Below, piece after piece: positions 1 through 5,799 of a stretch of 10,020 nucleotides of DNA (positions are counted from its first letter, which is position 1; the number at the start of each line of letters is the position of its first letter). Both the position numbers and the translations under genes were made by a program. Origin of the DNA: DATKNA01 sp035541595 (GTDB lineage Bacteria > Actinomycetota > Actinomycetes > Actinomycetales > Kineosporiaceae); the NCBI GenBank assembly GCA_035541595.1, contig DATKNA010000023.1:1-10020 (forward strand), given 5' to 3'. The notes beneath the pieces are model-generated. The model searched no databases, had not been told where the DNA came from, and saw only the letters and a program-made list of their open reading frames with translations.

Positions 1-374
1 TGGCCCTCCTCCTGCTCGCGGCGGCGGCCATGCTCGCGCTCGGATCCGGTGTCGGGCGGCCGGCTGGACTCGTCCTCGTCGCGATCGCGTTCGGGGCTCT
101 GCAGGTGGCCGGCGTGACGGCCCAGGCAGGGCTCCAAGCCGTCGTCGTGGGGCGGGCACGAGCGACGGTGACGTCGGTGGCCTCTCTCGGCGAGGACCTC
201 GTGGAGATCGCCGTCTATCTCGGGTACGGCGCGATCGCCGGCGTCGACGGCGATCGCGCGGCGTTCATCCTGCTCAGCGTGCCATACGTCGTAGTCGCCG
301 CATGGGTGCTGACCGGCCCGCACCCGGGACGGGCCGTCCCCGCGTCCCGGGTCGATGAGACCATGACGCCATGA
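1..374 (+). CDS. MFS-like transporter, C-terminal part (5' end outside window)
   Basis: The open frame enters from the left edge (first complete codon at base 3), so the ATG at base 30 is internal and only about the last 124 residues are present. The visible part has three strongly hydrophobic segments joined by short loops. One loop carries an Arg-rich stretch (VVVGRARATVTSVASL) of the sort found between late helices of major facilitator superfamily proteins, followed by an LGEDLVEIAVYLGYGAIAG helix and a last helix before a polar tail. This supports an integral membrane transporter, probably MFS; the substrate cannot be told. Its TGA overlaps the ATG of the next gene by four bases (ATGA), so the two are probably co-transcribed and translationally coupled. 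Family assignment rests on the hydrophobic pattern and general resemblance only. Confidence 0.6.
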   Translation, partial: ALLLLAAAAMLALGSGVGRPAGLVLVAIAFGALQVAGVTAQAGLQAVVVGRARATVTSVASLGEDLVEIAVYLGYGAIAGVDGDRAAFILLSVPYVVVAAWVLTGPHPGRAVPASRVDETMTP

Positions 375-1012
375 CCGACGGCGTTCACCGGACCTACCGG
401 TCCCCGACGCTGCTCGGCCTCGGCGTGCTGGGAGCCGTGATGGCGGTCCTGTTCGCCGGATGGGTCGTGGCGGACGAGGTGGGCAACGGACACCGGCTCG
501 CCGCGGTGGCCGCCGTGCTGTGGGGGGTTCTGGCCGCCCTGGCGATCGTGGAGGTGTTCCTGCGGCCGGCCGTCGCCACGACCGCCGAGGGGATCGTCCT
601 GGTGAACCCCTTCCGCACCGTCGTCGTGCCGTGGGCCCGGGTGCGCGGAGTAGAGACCGAGCTCGCGCTGCAGATCATCACGGATCGGGGTCGGCACACG
701 AGCTGGGCCGCGACCGGCAGCCGCAAGGCCTCGATCCGCAATCGGCGGCACCGGACGAAACAGCTGGCCGCAGCTGCGCAGGGCGCGATCGGCTCGCCCC
801 ACGCCATGGACGTCCTCCGCCCGAGCGACGTCCGCTCGATGACGCCACCTCTCGAATGCAGGATCTTTATCGACGCGGGGTACCAGGCGTGGCAGATGGA
901 CCGGAACAAGCCGGCTGATCCGGGCGTCCTCCGGGTCACGTGGCACCGCCCGTGGCTGCTGGCAGTGGCCGCCCTGGCGGTCGGGCTCGTCGCGGTGACC
1001 GCGGCGCTCTGA
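371..1012 (+). CDS. Membrane-anchored PH domain-containing protein
   Basis: 213 residues. Two hydrophobic helices lie at about residues 13-35 and 42-63. A beta-rich segment (about 65-115) follows, with the pattern ATTAEGIVLVNPFRTVVVPW and then a VRGVETE strand, typical of the actinobacterial bacterial-PH-domain proteins related to mycobacterial CFP-6. A third hydrophobic helix closes the C-terminus (about 193-213). A basic stretch (SRKASIRNRRHRTKQ, about residues 117-131) probably lies in the cytoplasm. The start is set by the ATGA overlap with the upstream transporter gene, which points to translational coupling. The molecular role of this family is not established; a membrane-associated scaffold or regulatory role is only a guess. 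The coding call is strong, the domain call fairly strong. Confidence 0.75.
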   Translation: MTDGVHRTYRSPTLLGLGVLGAVMAVLFAGWVVADEVGNGHRLAAVAAVLWGVLAALAIVEVFLRPAVATTAEGIVLVNPFRTVVVPWARVRGVETELALQIITDRGRHTSWAATGSRKASIRNRRHRTKQLAAAAQGAIGSPHAMDVLRPSDVRSMTPPLECRIFIDAGYQAWQMDRNKPADPGVLRVTWHRPWLLAVAALAVGLVAVTAAL

Positions 1013-1148
1013 CCCGCTGTCGATCCCCGCGACGCCGGCGAGCTGCCCGCGGACCGACTCAAGATCAAGGCCTGGCATGCCGAGAGATCAGACGGGCCCC
1101 AGGCCTGTCCGAATCCTGTCGACCCTTCTCCACGTGCCGGGAGGCCAG

Positions 1149-1607
1149 GTGCGACGCGCCGATCGCGGGTTCACGCTGGTCGAGCTCCTCGTCGTCATGA
1201 TCGTTCTCGGGATCCTCGTGGCCATCGCCCTCCCCGTCCTCATGGACCAGCGGCAGCGGGCCCGGGACGCCGGCTCGCGCACCGACGTCACCACGCTCGG
1301 TAAGGAGCTGGCGAGCTACTTCACGAACGCCGGCGCGGGCGGCCCGGCGACGGTCTCGATCACCACGGTGGGCGGCGTCGACCACTACCTCGTCGGAGGC
1401 GCGGACGTCGGCCGGGTCACGGCCGGCGTGCGCCTGGTCGACTACAACGCCACGACCACGACGACCAGCCTCGTCACGGCCACGATGACCTCGACGGCCT
1501 GGTGCGTCGCGGTCGCCGACACGATCGGCAGCAGCCCGACGATCTACAAGTACTCAGCGACGAACGGCCTCGAAGAAGGCAGCTGTACGAGCGCGACCAC
1601 GCCGTGA
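1149..1607 (+). CDS. Type IV prepilin-like protein (prepilin N-methylation motif)
   Basis: With the GTG start at 1149 the product has 152 residues and a seven-residue basic leader (MRRADRG) before the prepilin peptidase site G7/F8. The mature N-terminus is FTLVELLVVMIVLGILVAIA, with the conserved Glu at mature position 5 and a continuous hydrophobic helix that anchors pilins in the membrane and packs the pilus core. A GGGAGG at 1139-1144 lies four bases upstream of this GTG. The frame is also open from an ATG at 1077, but that start would give an unusual 31-residue leader and no good ribosome binding site. The C-terminal domain is Thr-rich and has two cysteines (C119, C146) placed as in pilin D-region disulfides. 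It is a major or minor (pseudo)pilin of type IV pilus or type II secretion type. No assembly ATPase, platform protein or peptidase gene is in the window, so it is an orphan here. Confidence 0.87.
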   Translation: MRRADRGFTLVELLVVMIVLGILVAIALPVLMDQRQRARDAGSRTDVTTLGKELASYFTNAGAGGPATVSITTVGGVDHYLVGGADVGRVTAGVRLVDYNATTTTTSLVTATMTSTAWCVAVADTIGSSPTIYKYSATNGLEEGSCTSATTP

Positions 1608-1630
1608 CCGGCGGCGTCCGGCTCGGCGGG

Positions 1631-1673
1631 TTGTCGGACATCCACGACAATTGCGCCTCGCCTAGGGGGCGAG
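1631..1673 (+). terminator. Two small hairpins after the pilin gene, possible terminator
   Basis: TTGTCG (1631-1636) pairs with CGACAA (1645-1650) around an eight-base loop, and CTCGCC (1657-1662) pairs with GGCGAG (1668-1673) around a five-base loop. They begin 23 bases after the pilin stop codon. There is no T-tract, which is usual in high-GC actinobacteria, so a terminator role is inferred from position only. Confidence 0.35.
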
Positions 1674-1705
1674 CGTCACGGATTGACGCCCTCCCCGCCA
1701 CTTGA

Positions 1706-1724
1706 TCCACGTGACTCACGTGGA
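1706..1724. promoter_or_regulatory. Perfect 19-base palindrome, operator-like
   Basis: TCCACGTGA, a single central C, then TCACGTGGA: nine-base arms that match perfectly. It contains two CACGTG hexamers, at 1708-1713 and 1717-1722. It lies in the gene-free stretch between the pilin and tRNA-Ala. The symmetry with a one-base centre resembles a dimeric repressor site more than a terminator, because the loop would be too short for RNA. No adjacent promoter or regulator gene is evident, so its function is unknown. Confidence 0.4.
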
Positions 1725-1758
1725 CACGCGCTTGCGCATCACGGCCGCCGCTGGCTGT

Positions 1759-1780
1759 TGCAGTACCGACTGCAGTACCG
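1759..1780. repeat. Tandem 10-base direct repeat, TGCAGTACCG twice
   Basis: TGCAGTACCG occurs at 1759-1768 and 1771-1780, separated by AC, giving a 12-base period. The sequence GCAGT-ACCG-ACTGC (1760-1773) is also a small inverted repeat across the junction. It lies about 60 bases beyond the 3' end of tRNA-Ala. The rest of the 1608-1838 gap shows no convincing coding sequence. Confidence 0.35.
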
Positions 1781-1838
1781 GCACCCCGAACATGGACGGC
1801 TCAGCGAAAATCACGCCGTTGATCTGGGACAACCCGGG

Positions 1839-1911
1839 TGGAGGCGACGGGACTCGAACCCGTAACCCCCTGCTTGCAAAGCAGGTGCGCTGCCAGTTGC
1901 GCCACGCCCCC
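1839..1911 (-). tRNA. tRNA-Ala (anticodon UGC)
   Basis: The reverse strand folds as a full 73-base cloverleaf. The acceptor is GGGGGCG pairing with CGCCTCC. The D arm is GCGC/GCGC around an AACTGGCA loop. The anticodon stem CCTGC/GCAGG encloses the loop TTTGCAA with anticodon TGC. The T arm ACGGG-TTCGAGT-CCCGT is canonical, with discriminator A73. Pairing of the third acceptor base G with T70 gives the G3:U70 wobble, the main identity element for alanyl-tRNA synthetase. The CCA end is not encoded, since the genome reads CCC after A73. It lies 55 bases downstream of the DLW-39 gene on the same strand. Confidence 0.97.
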
Positions 1912-1966
1912 GGCCGACCGACCTCGCTGCCGGTCGATAGATCACCGCACCGTCGGCGCGGGGAGT

Positions 1967-2086
1967 TTACGCGACCGGGTCCGTGACCTCGGCCCACAGG
2001 GCCTGCTCGGCGCGGTCAGCCTCCACCTTCCGCCACACGGCGAAGCCGGCGGCGGCGAGGAGCGCGAGGAGGAAGAGCTTCTTCAC
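1967..2086 (-). CDS. DLW-39 family small membrane protein
   Basis: A 39-codon gene. The GTG start (2086-2084) is preceded by GGAGG (2093-2097) with good spacing, and the stop is TAA. The product begins MKKLFLLALLAAAGFAVWRK, a short basic start followed by one hydrophobic helix, then a polar tail with AEQALWAEVTDPVA. Length, the KK start and the xLW(A/T)E tail match the actinobacterial DLW-39 family, named for its DLW motif and 39-residue length; here the motif reads ALW. From memory, members lie near tRNA-Ile/tRNA-Ala and the gyr genes, which agrees with the adjacent tRNA-Ala. No function is known. The 240 bases between this gene and the permease stop hold its ribosome binding site and presumably its promoter; I see no other gene there. 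Confidence 0.85.
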   Translation of the reverse strand: MKKLFLLALLAAAGFAVWRKVEADRAEQALWAEVTDPVA

Positions 2087-2295
2087 GAGGTGCCTCCGTT
2101 AGGCCAGGACGACCTGTCCGTGCCGCGGTCCAAGCCCGCCGCACGATCCTCGAGACTACCGCAGCGGCTGCGACCCACCGTCGCGGCCGCCATGGGCCGG
2201 GAGAGGCAGCCTTCGCCACGTCCGGACCACGCGCCGAACGGCGGGGCGGGCAGCGGTCATGACGCCGGCGAGCCTGCTCACCTATGCGGTGGTAT

Positions 2296-2325
2296 CCGAC
2301 GGGCCGGTCAGCACCAAGGCGTCGG
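2296..2325 (-). terminator. Weak hairpin just after the ABC permease stop
   Basis: CCGACG (2296-2301) and CGTCGG (2320-2325) can pair around an 18-base loop, directly after the permease TGA (2327-2329). It is a six-base stem with a long loop and no T-tract, so this is only a candidate end of the ABC operon. Confidence 0.22.
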
Positions 2326-2326
2326 T

Positions 2327-3523
2327 TCACGCTCCTTGGCCCCCGGCCCGCCAGGCGAGCCGCAGGGGGACGCGGGCGCCGGTGCGAAGGAGCGCGCCGG
2401 TGTAGACCCTCGAGGCAGCGGCGAGGAGGAGCCAGACGGTGGCGCCCGTCAGCAGGGCGGAGGCGACCACCTGCCACGCGGGAACCACGACGAGCGTCAG
2501 CCGCAGCGGCATGACGAAGGGAGCGGTGGGAGGAAGGAACGACAGCACGGTCGTCATCGTCGACTCCGGGGCGCCGACGGCCGCGATGGCCGCGAGATAG
2601 CCGGCGAGCAGCAGCACGCTGACGGGTGCTGCGGCGTTGCTGGCGTCCTCGACCCGCGACGCGAGGGCTCCGAGGCCCGCGTACACCACGCTGTAGAACG
2701 CGTAGCCGAGCACGAACCAGACAACCAGCCAGGCCAGGACGGACGCCGGCACCCGGGGGATCTGCGCGCCGCGGACGGTCTGCAGGGCGATCGCTGCGCT
2801 CGCGGCGATGAGCGTGAACTGCGCCAGCCCCAGGGCACCGATCCCGATGACCTTGCCGACCAGGAGCTCACGCGGTCGGATCCGCGCCAGGAGCACCTCG
2901 GCCACCCGGTTGGACTTCTCCTGCGCCACCCCCGTCAGCACCACGTTCCCATAGAGCGCGATGGCCGTGAACACGAGGATGACGACCACCATGCCGACGT
3001 CCTGCGCGTTGTCGCCCAGGCCGCTCGGGCTGGCCAGACGTCGTTCCTTCAACGCCGCGGGCGCAAGCAGCCCGGACAGATCCTTCGCCGAGAGGCCCAG
3101 CTGGGCCGCACGCTCCTGGATTCGCACGGCTCGAGCGGAGCTCGCGACGAGGGCCGCCAGGGCGGCGTCGGGCCGCTGTCGCCATTCCAGCGTCGTCCCG
3201 TCGACGAGGAGGACGTCGACGGCATCACCCCGCAGCGCCTGCTCCGCCGCAGGCAGCGACGGGTACGAGGTGATGGACACCTGGGCGTCGTTGCTGGCGG
3301 CCTGCGCCCGCAAGGCGTCCGCCATGCCGGTCGCCACCACCCCGGCGAGACCGACGCGGTAGGTCTTGGGGCCTGACGAGAGCATCGTGGGCAGGACGAT
3401 GATCGCCACGACGGCCAGGACCGCGGCCACGGTGGAGATCTGGAACGCTTTCGTCCGGCCGCGCTCACGGATCTCCCGCCGCGCGACGACGCCGGTACGG
3501 CGCAGGCCGTCAGGCTTCATCAT
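2327..3523 (-). CDS. ABC-2 type exporter permease (NatB-like)
   Basis: 398 residues from the first of two adjacent ATG codons at 3523. GGGAGG (3530-3535) lies six bases upstream of that first ATG. The frame stays open further upstream (to 3745), but that part is antisense to the ATPase gene's end and does not look like protein. The layout is that of ABC2_membrane_3 proteins: a basic N-terminus, TM1 at about 30-48, a large extracytoplasmic segment (about 50-172), then about five helices in the C-terminal half. After TM2 the motif GVAQEKSNRVAEVLLARIRP (about 198-217) is the characteristic coupling region of NatB/YhaP-type permeases. The gene overlaps the ATPase gene by 14 bases, so the two are translationally coupled and form one exporter. 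Substrate unknown; Na+ or drug export is only a family precedent. Confidence 0.9.
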   Translation of the reverse strand: MMKPDGLRRTGVVARREIRERGRTKAFQISTVAAVLAVVAIIVLPTMLSSGPKTYRVGLAGVVATGMADALRAQAASNDAQVSITSYPSLPAAEQALRGDAVDVLLVDGTTLEWRQRPDAALAALVASSARAVRIQERAAQLGLSAKDLSGLLAPAALKERRLASPSGLGDNAQDVGMVVVILVFTAIALYGNVVLTGVAQEKSNRVAEVLLARIRPRELLVGKVIGIGALGLAQFTLIAASAAIALQTVRGAQIPRVPASVLAWLVVWFVLGYAFYSVVYAGLGALASRVEDASNAAAPVSVLLLAGYLAAIAAVGAPESTMTTVLSFLPPTAPFVMPLRLTLVVVPAWQVVASALLTGATVWLLLAAASRVYTGALLRTGARVPLRLAWRAGGQGA

Positions 3524-4535
3524 CGGTGGCCTCCCGGTCGCCGGGTTCCCGGGAGGCGGCCACGGCCGCACGGAATACCTCGGACAACGTCGGCGGCTCA
3601 TAGGCCACCCGGACGACGTCGCGATCCACGGCTCGCAGCAGCGCGACGGGATCCGCTGTGCGCGGGACACGGAGACGAATGTGGCCGTCCTGGTCGGCGA
3701 CCACGGTCGCCTGTTCGATGGCCAACAACCGTCCGACGTCCCCACGCGTGGTGACGTCGAGGTAGCGATCGGGGCTGGCGTCCCGGATCATCTCGAGCGG
3801 CCCCTGCACCACGACGCGCCCGGAGTCGATGACGACGACGTCCTCGCACAGGTGCTCGACGACGTCGAGCTGGTGGCTGGAGAACAGCACCGCCGCCCCG
3901 GACCGGGCGACCTGCCGCAGCAGCACGGACATCGAGTCCATGGCGAACGGATCGAGGCCGGAGAACGGCTCGTCGAGCACGACGAGGTCGGGGCCGTGGA
4001 GGAGCGCAGCAGCCAACTGAACCCGCTGCTGGTTCCCGTGGGACAGCTCGTCGACGCGCGCCGTGGCGCGCTCGGCGAGCCCCAGGGCCGCCAACCAGCG
4101 TGCGACCGCCTCCCGCGCCGCGGACGTCGACATGCCGGACAACCGGCCGAAGAAGACCAACTGGTCACGGATGCGCATCCGCGGGTAGAGACCACGCTCT
4201 TCCGGCATGTATCCCAGCGCGAGGCGCGCGCCCTCGTCCATCGGGCGCCCGTCCCAGCAGACCATTCCCTCGTCGGCATGGACGAGGCCGATCACCACAC
4301 GCATCGCCGTCGTCTTGCCTGCACCGTTGGGACCGACGAACCCGGTCAGGCGTCCGCGAGCGACGGAGAACGTGCACGACCGCAGCGCCTGCACCTCGTC
4401 GTAGCTCTTGCTCACCGCTCGGAGCTCGAGGCCGCAGGGTCGGGAGGGTGCCGCAGCGATGGTCGGCGGGGGCGCCGCCGATCCCGCGATCCGGCGTAGG
4501 CCACCGGGCACCGTCGGATCCGCCCCTCCGGGCAT
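3510..4535 (-). CDS. ABC transporter ATP-binding protein (NatA-like, DUF4162 tail)
   Basis: 341 residues; the ATPase of the exporter whose permease follows. Walker A is GPNGAGKTT (68-76), the region LGYMPEERGLYPRM (107-120) is the NatA-type Q-loop segment, the signature is LSHGNQQ (164-170), Walker B is LVVLDEP (184-190) and the H-loop His is 221 (SSHQLD). The segment after about 247 (RYLDVTTRGDVGRLL and onward to TLSEVFR) fits the DUF4162 C-terminal domain of this subfamily. Start: ATG at 4535 with GAGGTGA just upstream. This gives an unusual Pro/Ala-rich N-terminal extension of about 35 residues before the first beta strand (LELRAVSKSY); no better internal start is seen. No regulator gene is adjacent. 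The 156 bases upstream, to the next gene, should hold the promoter. Confidence 0.93.
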   Translation of the reverse strand: MPGGADPTVPGGLRRIAGSAAPPPTIAAAPSRPCGLELRAVSKSYDEVQALRSCTFSVARGRLTGFVGPNGAGKTTAMRVVIGLVHADEGMVCWDGRPMDEGARLALGYMPEERGLYPRMRIRDQLVFFGRLSGMSTSAAREAVARWLAALGLAERATARVDELSHGNQQRVQLAAALLHGPDLVVLDEPFSGLDPFAMDSMSVLLRQVARSGAAVLFSSHQLDVVEHLCEDVVVIDSGRVVVQGPLEMIRDASPDRYLDVTTRGDVGRLLAIEQATVVADQDGHIRLRVPRTADPVALLRAVDRDVVRVAYEPPTLSEVFRAAVAASREPGDREATDDEA

Positions 4536-4656
4536 GACTCACCTCGCAGCGGGCGACAGGCGGCTCGCGACGCCGGTGGGGTGCAGGGACGCTGCGCCCT
4601 TCACACGCGAACGTATGCGCCGTCCGGCCGGCTCCCCAGAGGCGAAGGTCACCTCA

Positions 4657-4686
4657 CGCGAGCCGGGAGTACCCGGGGAGCTCGCG
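4657..4686 (-). terminator. Stem-loop after the small membrane protein gene
   Basis: CGCGAGC (4657-4663) pairs perfectly with GCTCGCG (4680-4686). Inside it CGGG (4664-4667) pairs with CCCG (4672-4675) around the loop AGTA, leaving a four-base bulge. It starts six bases after the TAG of the gene at 4692-4985, on the transcript side, so it is a good candidate for a high-GC terminator without a U-tract. Confidence 0.5.
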
Positions 4687-4691
4687 ACGGC

Positions 4692-4985
4692 CTACACGCC
4701 GGACGGATAACCCGGCACCTCCCGTCGCTGGGTCCAGCTGGCGCTCCAGTGCCCGATGTCGAGCAGGGCGGCCAGAGCCACCCAGAACCAGTCCAACCCA
4801 CTCAGGCCGCCCGCCTGCCAGAGGATCACGTACATCAGTGTCGCGAAGGGGAGGAATATGAGGCCGAGCAGCGGCCAGATCCACGAGCTGAAGGCGGCGT
4901 CCACCATCTTGGGTCGAGCCACCCAGACGATGAACAACGCCAGACGGGGGAAGACGCCGCCAAGCAGCACCAACAGACATCCCAT
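4692..4985 (-). CDS. Small conserved-type integral membrane protein, function unknown
   Basis: 97 residues, ATG at 4985 preceded by AGAGGAG six bases upstream. Three hydrophobic helices are visible. The first is at the very N-terminus (GCLLVLLGGVFPRLALFIVW). It is followed by a short basic and polar loop (ARPKMVDAAF), a second helix rich in aromatics (WIWPLLGLIFLPFATLMYVI), and a third (GLDWFWVALAALLDIGHWS). The C-terminus ends in QRREVPGYPSGV. The pattern, including the ARPK...F..W.WP segment, resembles an actinobacterial family of uncharacterised small membrane proteins that I recognise only by type. It stands alone on its strand with a hairpin right behind its stop codon and is probably monocistronic. 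No function is suggested by the neighbours. Confidence 0.82.
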   Translation of the reverse strand: MGCLLVLLGGVFPRLALFIVWVARPKMVDAAFSSWIWPLLGLIFLPFATLMYVILWQAGGLSGLDWFWVALAALLDIGHWSASWTQRREVPGYPSGV

Positions 4986-5255
4986 GGTCGCTCCTCTCGT
5001 GGACTCGTGGCTGGACCATGCCTGCGTGGACCGGTCGCGTCGTCACTCGCCACGGGTGACTCGGTCGATGCGACTCGGGATCGTGGTCACATCCTGTCGT
5101 CGCAGACCGGTCCCGTTCGGACCCAGCCAGAGTCCGGGACGGTGGTCTCCCCGACCCTGGCTGCGTCGATCTGCGCCGACCCAGCGACAGCGGACCCGGC
5201 TGCCGAGCGTTGACCGCAGGCGTTCACCCTGGTCACGGAGTCCTGCCAGGTTGCC
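4986..5255. other. Gene-poor stretch, no clear gene
   Basis: The first bases hold the ribosome binding site and presumably the promoter of the leftward small membrane protein. Beyond that, a plus frame (about 5043-5213, ending TGA) and an antiparallel minus frame (5470-5087) are both open with G/C-rich third positions, because they share wobble positions. Neither has a convincing start signal or recognisable domain. It could hold the degraded 5' part of the ORF at 5256-5402. Confidence 0.3.
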
Positions 5256-5402
5256 GTGCCGGTCTCGCGGATCGGCTGGTTCATCATCGGAACCCTGTAC
5301 GGACGCCACGACCGGCGCACCGACCTCCGCCTGGGCATGCAGAAGACCCTGGAGCGGGTGCGCGACGCGGCAGAGACGCGCGTCCGGGCATCGACCGCCT
5401 GA
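5256..5402 (+). CDS. Possible small ORF or gene remnant, unknown function
   Basis: A 48-codon frame from a GTG to TGA with G or C in nearly every third position. The product would begin MPVSRIGWFIIGTLYGRH and continue with an amphipathic Arg/Glu-rich helix (LRLGMQKTLERVRDAAETRV). The composition looks like real protein: a short apolar stretch followed by a charged helix. The start is weak, since the nearest purine-rich run (GGAG) is too far upstream, and the frame is closed by a TGA at 5211-5213. It could be a genuine micro-protein or the 3' remnant of a longer gene. A minus-strand frame over the same bases has the same wobble positions, so strand choice is uncertain. I do not recognise the family. 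Confidence 0.35.
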   Translation: MPVSRIGWFIIGTLYGRHDRRTDLRLGMQKTLERVRDAAETRVRASTA

Positions 5403-5500
5403 CCGATCACACCGGGGCGTGCGAATCGTCGATGATGCGGCCGCCAGCGGAAACGGCCGTCGTCCCCCACGGCACGGCCCCGCGTGCAGGCGCTAGCGGA

Positions 5501-5799
5501 TCAGGCGTCATCTCCTTCGATCGCCTGCCGCAGCTGTCTCGGCAACCGTCCTGTGTTCTTCCGGTAGTAGGCCGCGGCCGCGCGATGCGCGACGAGCCGC
5601 GCCAGGCCGACCACCGCACCAGACGCCGTGCCCATGCGGTCGGCCGGCCCCAGCTGGCGTCGGGACACTCCGGAGCTTGCGGCGGCTGCCGCCCGGTGAC
5701 CGTTCGCCAGCCCACACGGAGCGCCTGCTCGGCGGCCAGTATCGCCAGCACCACCAGGGCCGCCGACGTGCGGTCAAGCAGACGGCCTCCCTGGCCCAC
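5501..5799 (-). pseudogene. DUF4235 family protein, disrupted by an apparent frameshift
   Basis: Two overlapping frames together give one DUF4235-like protein. The first frame (GTG at 5799) gives a hydrophobic helix then EQALRVGWRTVTGRQPPQAP and ECPDASW, the usual first half (membrane segment, W-x-x-x-T-G-x-x-P-P). The second half, GPADRMGTASGAVVGLARLV followed by AHRAAAAYYRKNTGRLP and ending EGDDA, lies in the next frame and stops at 5501-5503. The join falls at the C-run 5648-5651 (GGGG on the coding strand). One extra G there would restore a 99-residue protein of normal family length. This may be a real one-base deletion or a sequencing error in a homopolymer. The start overlaps the end of the flavoprotein gene by 26 bases, so the gene may be read from the ars operon. 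The family is membrane-associated and uncharacterised. Confidence 0.72.

Noticed and set aside
1839..1911. tRNA-Ala as an attachment site of an integrated element
   Set aside because: I found no second copy of the tRNA 3' end and no integrase gene in the window.
1716..1997. A 93-codon minus frame through tRNA-Ala, ending QQPAAAVMRKRVST
   Set aside because: Its centre is the translated tRNA (the familiar NWQRTCFASRG artefact); the tail alone is too short and lacks a start signal.
1838..3376. A 512-codon plus-strand frame over the tRNA, DLW-39 gene and permease
   Set aside because: It starts inside the tRNA and runs antisense to the permease; Arg/Gly/Gln-rich low-complexity product without any motif.
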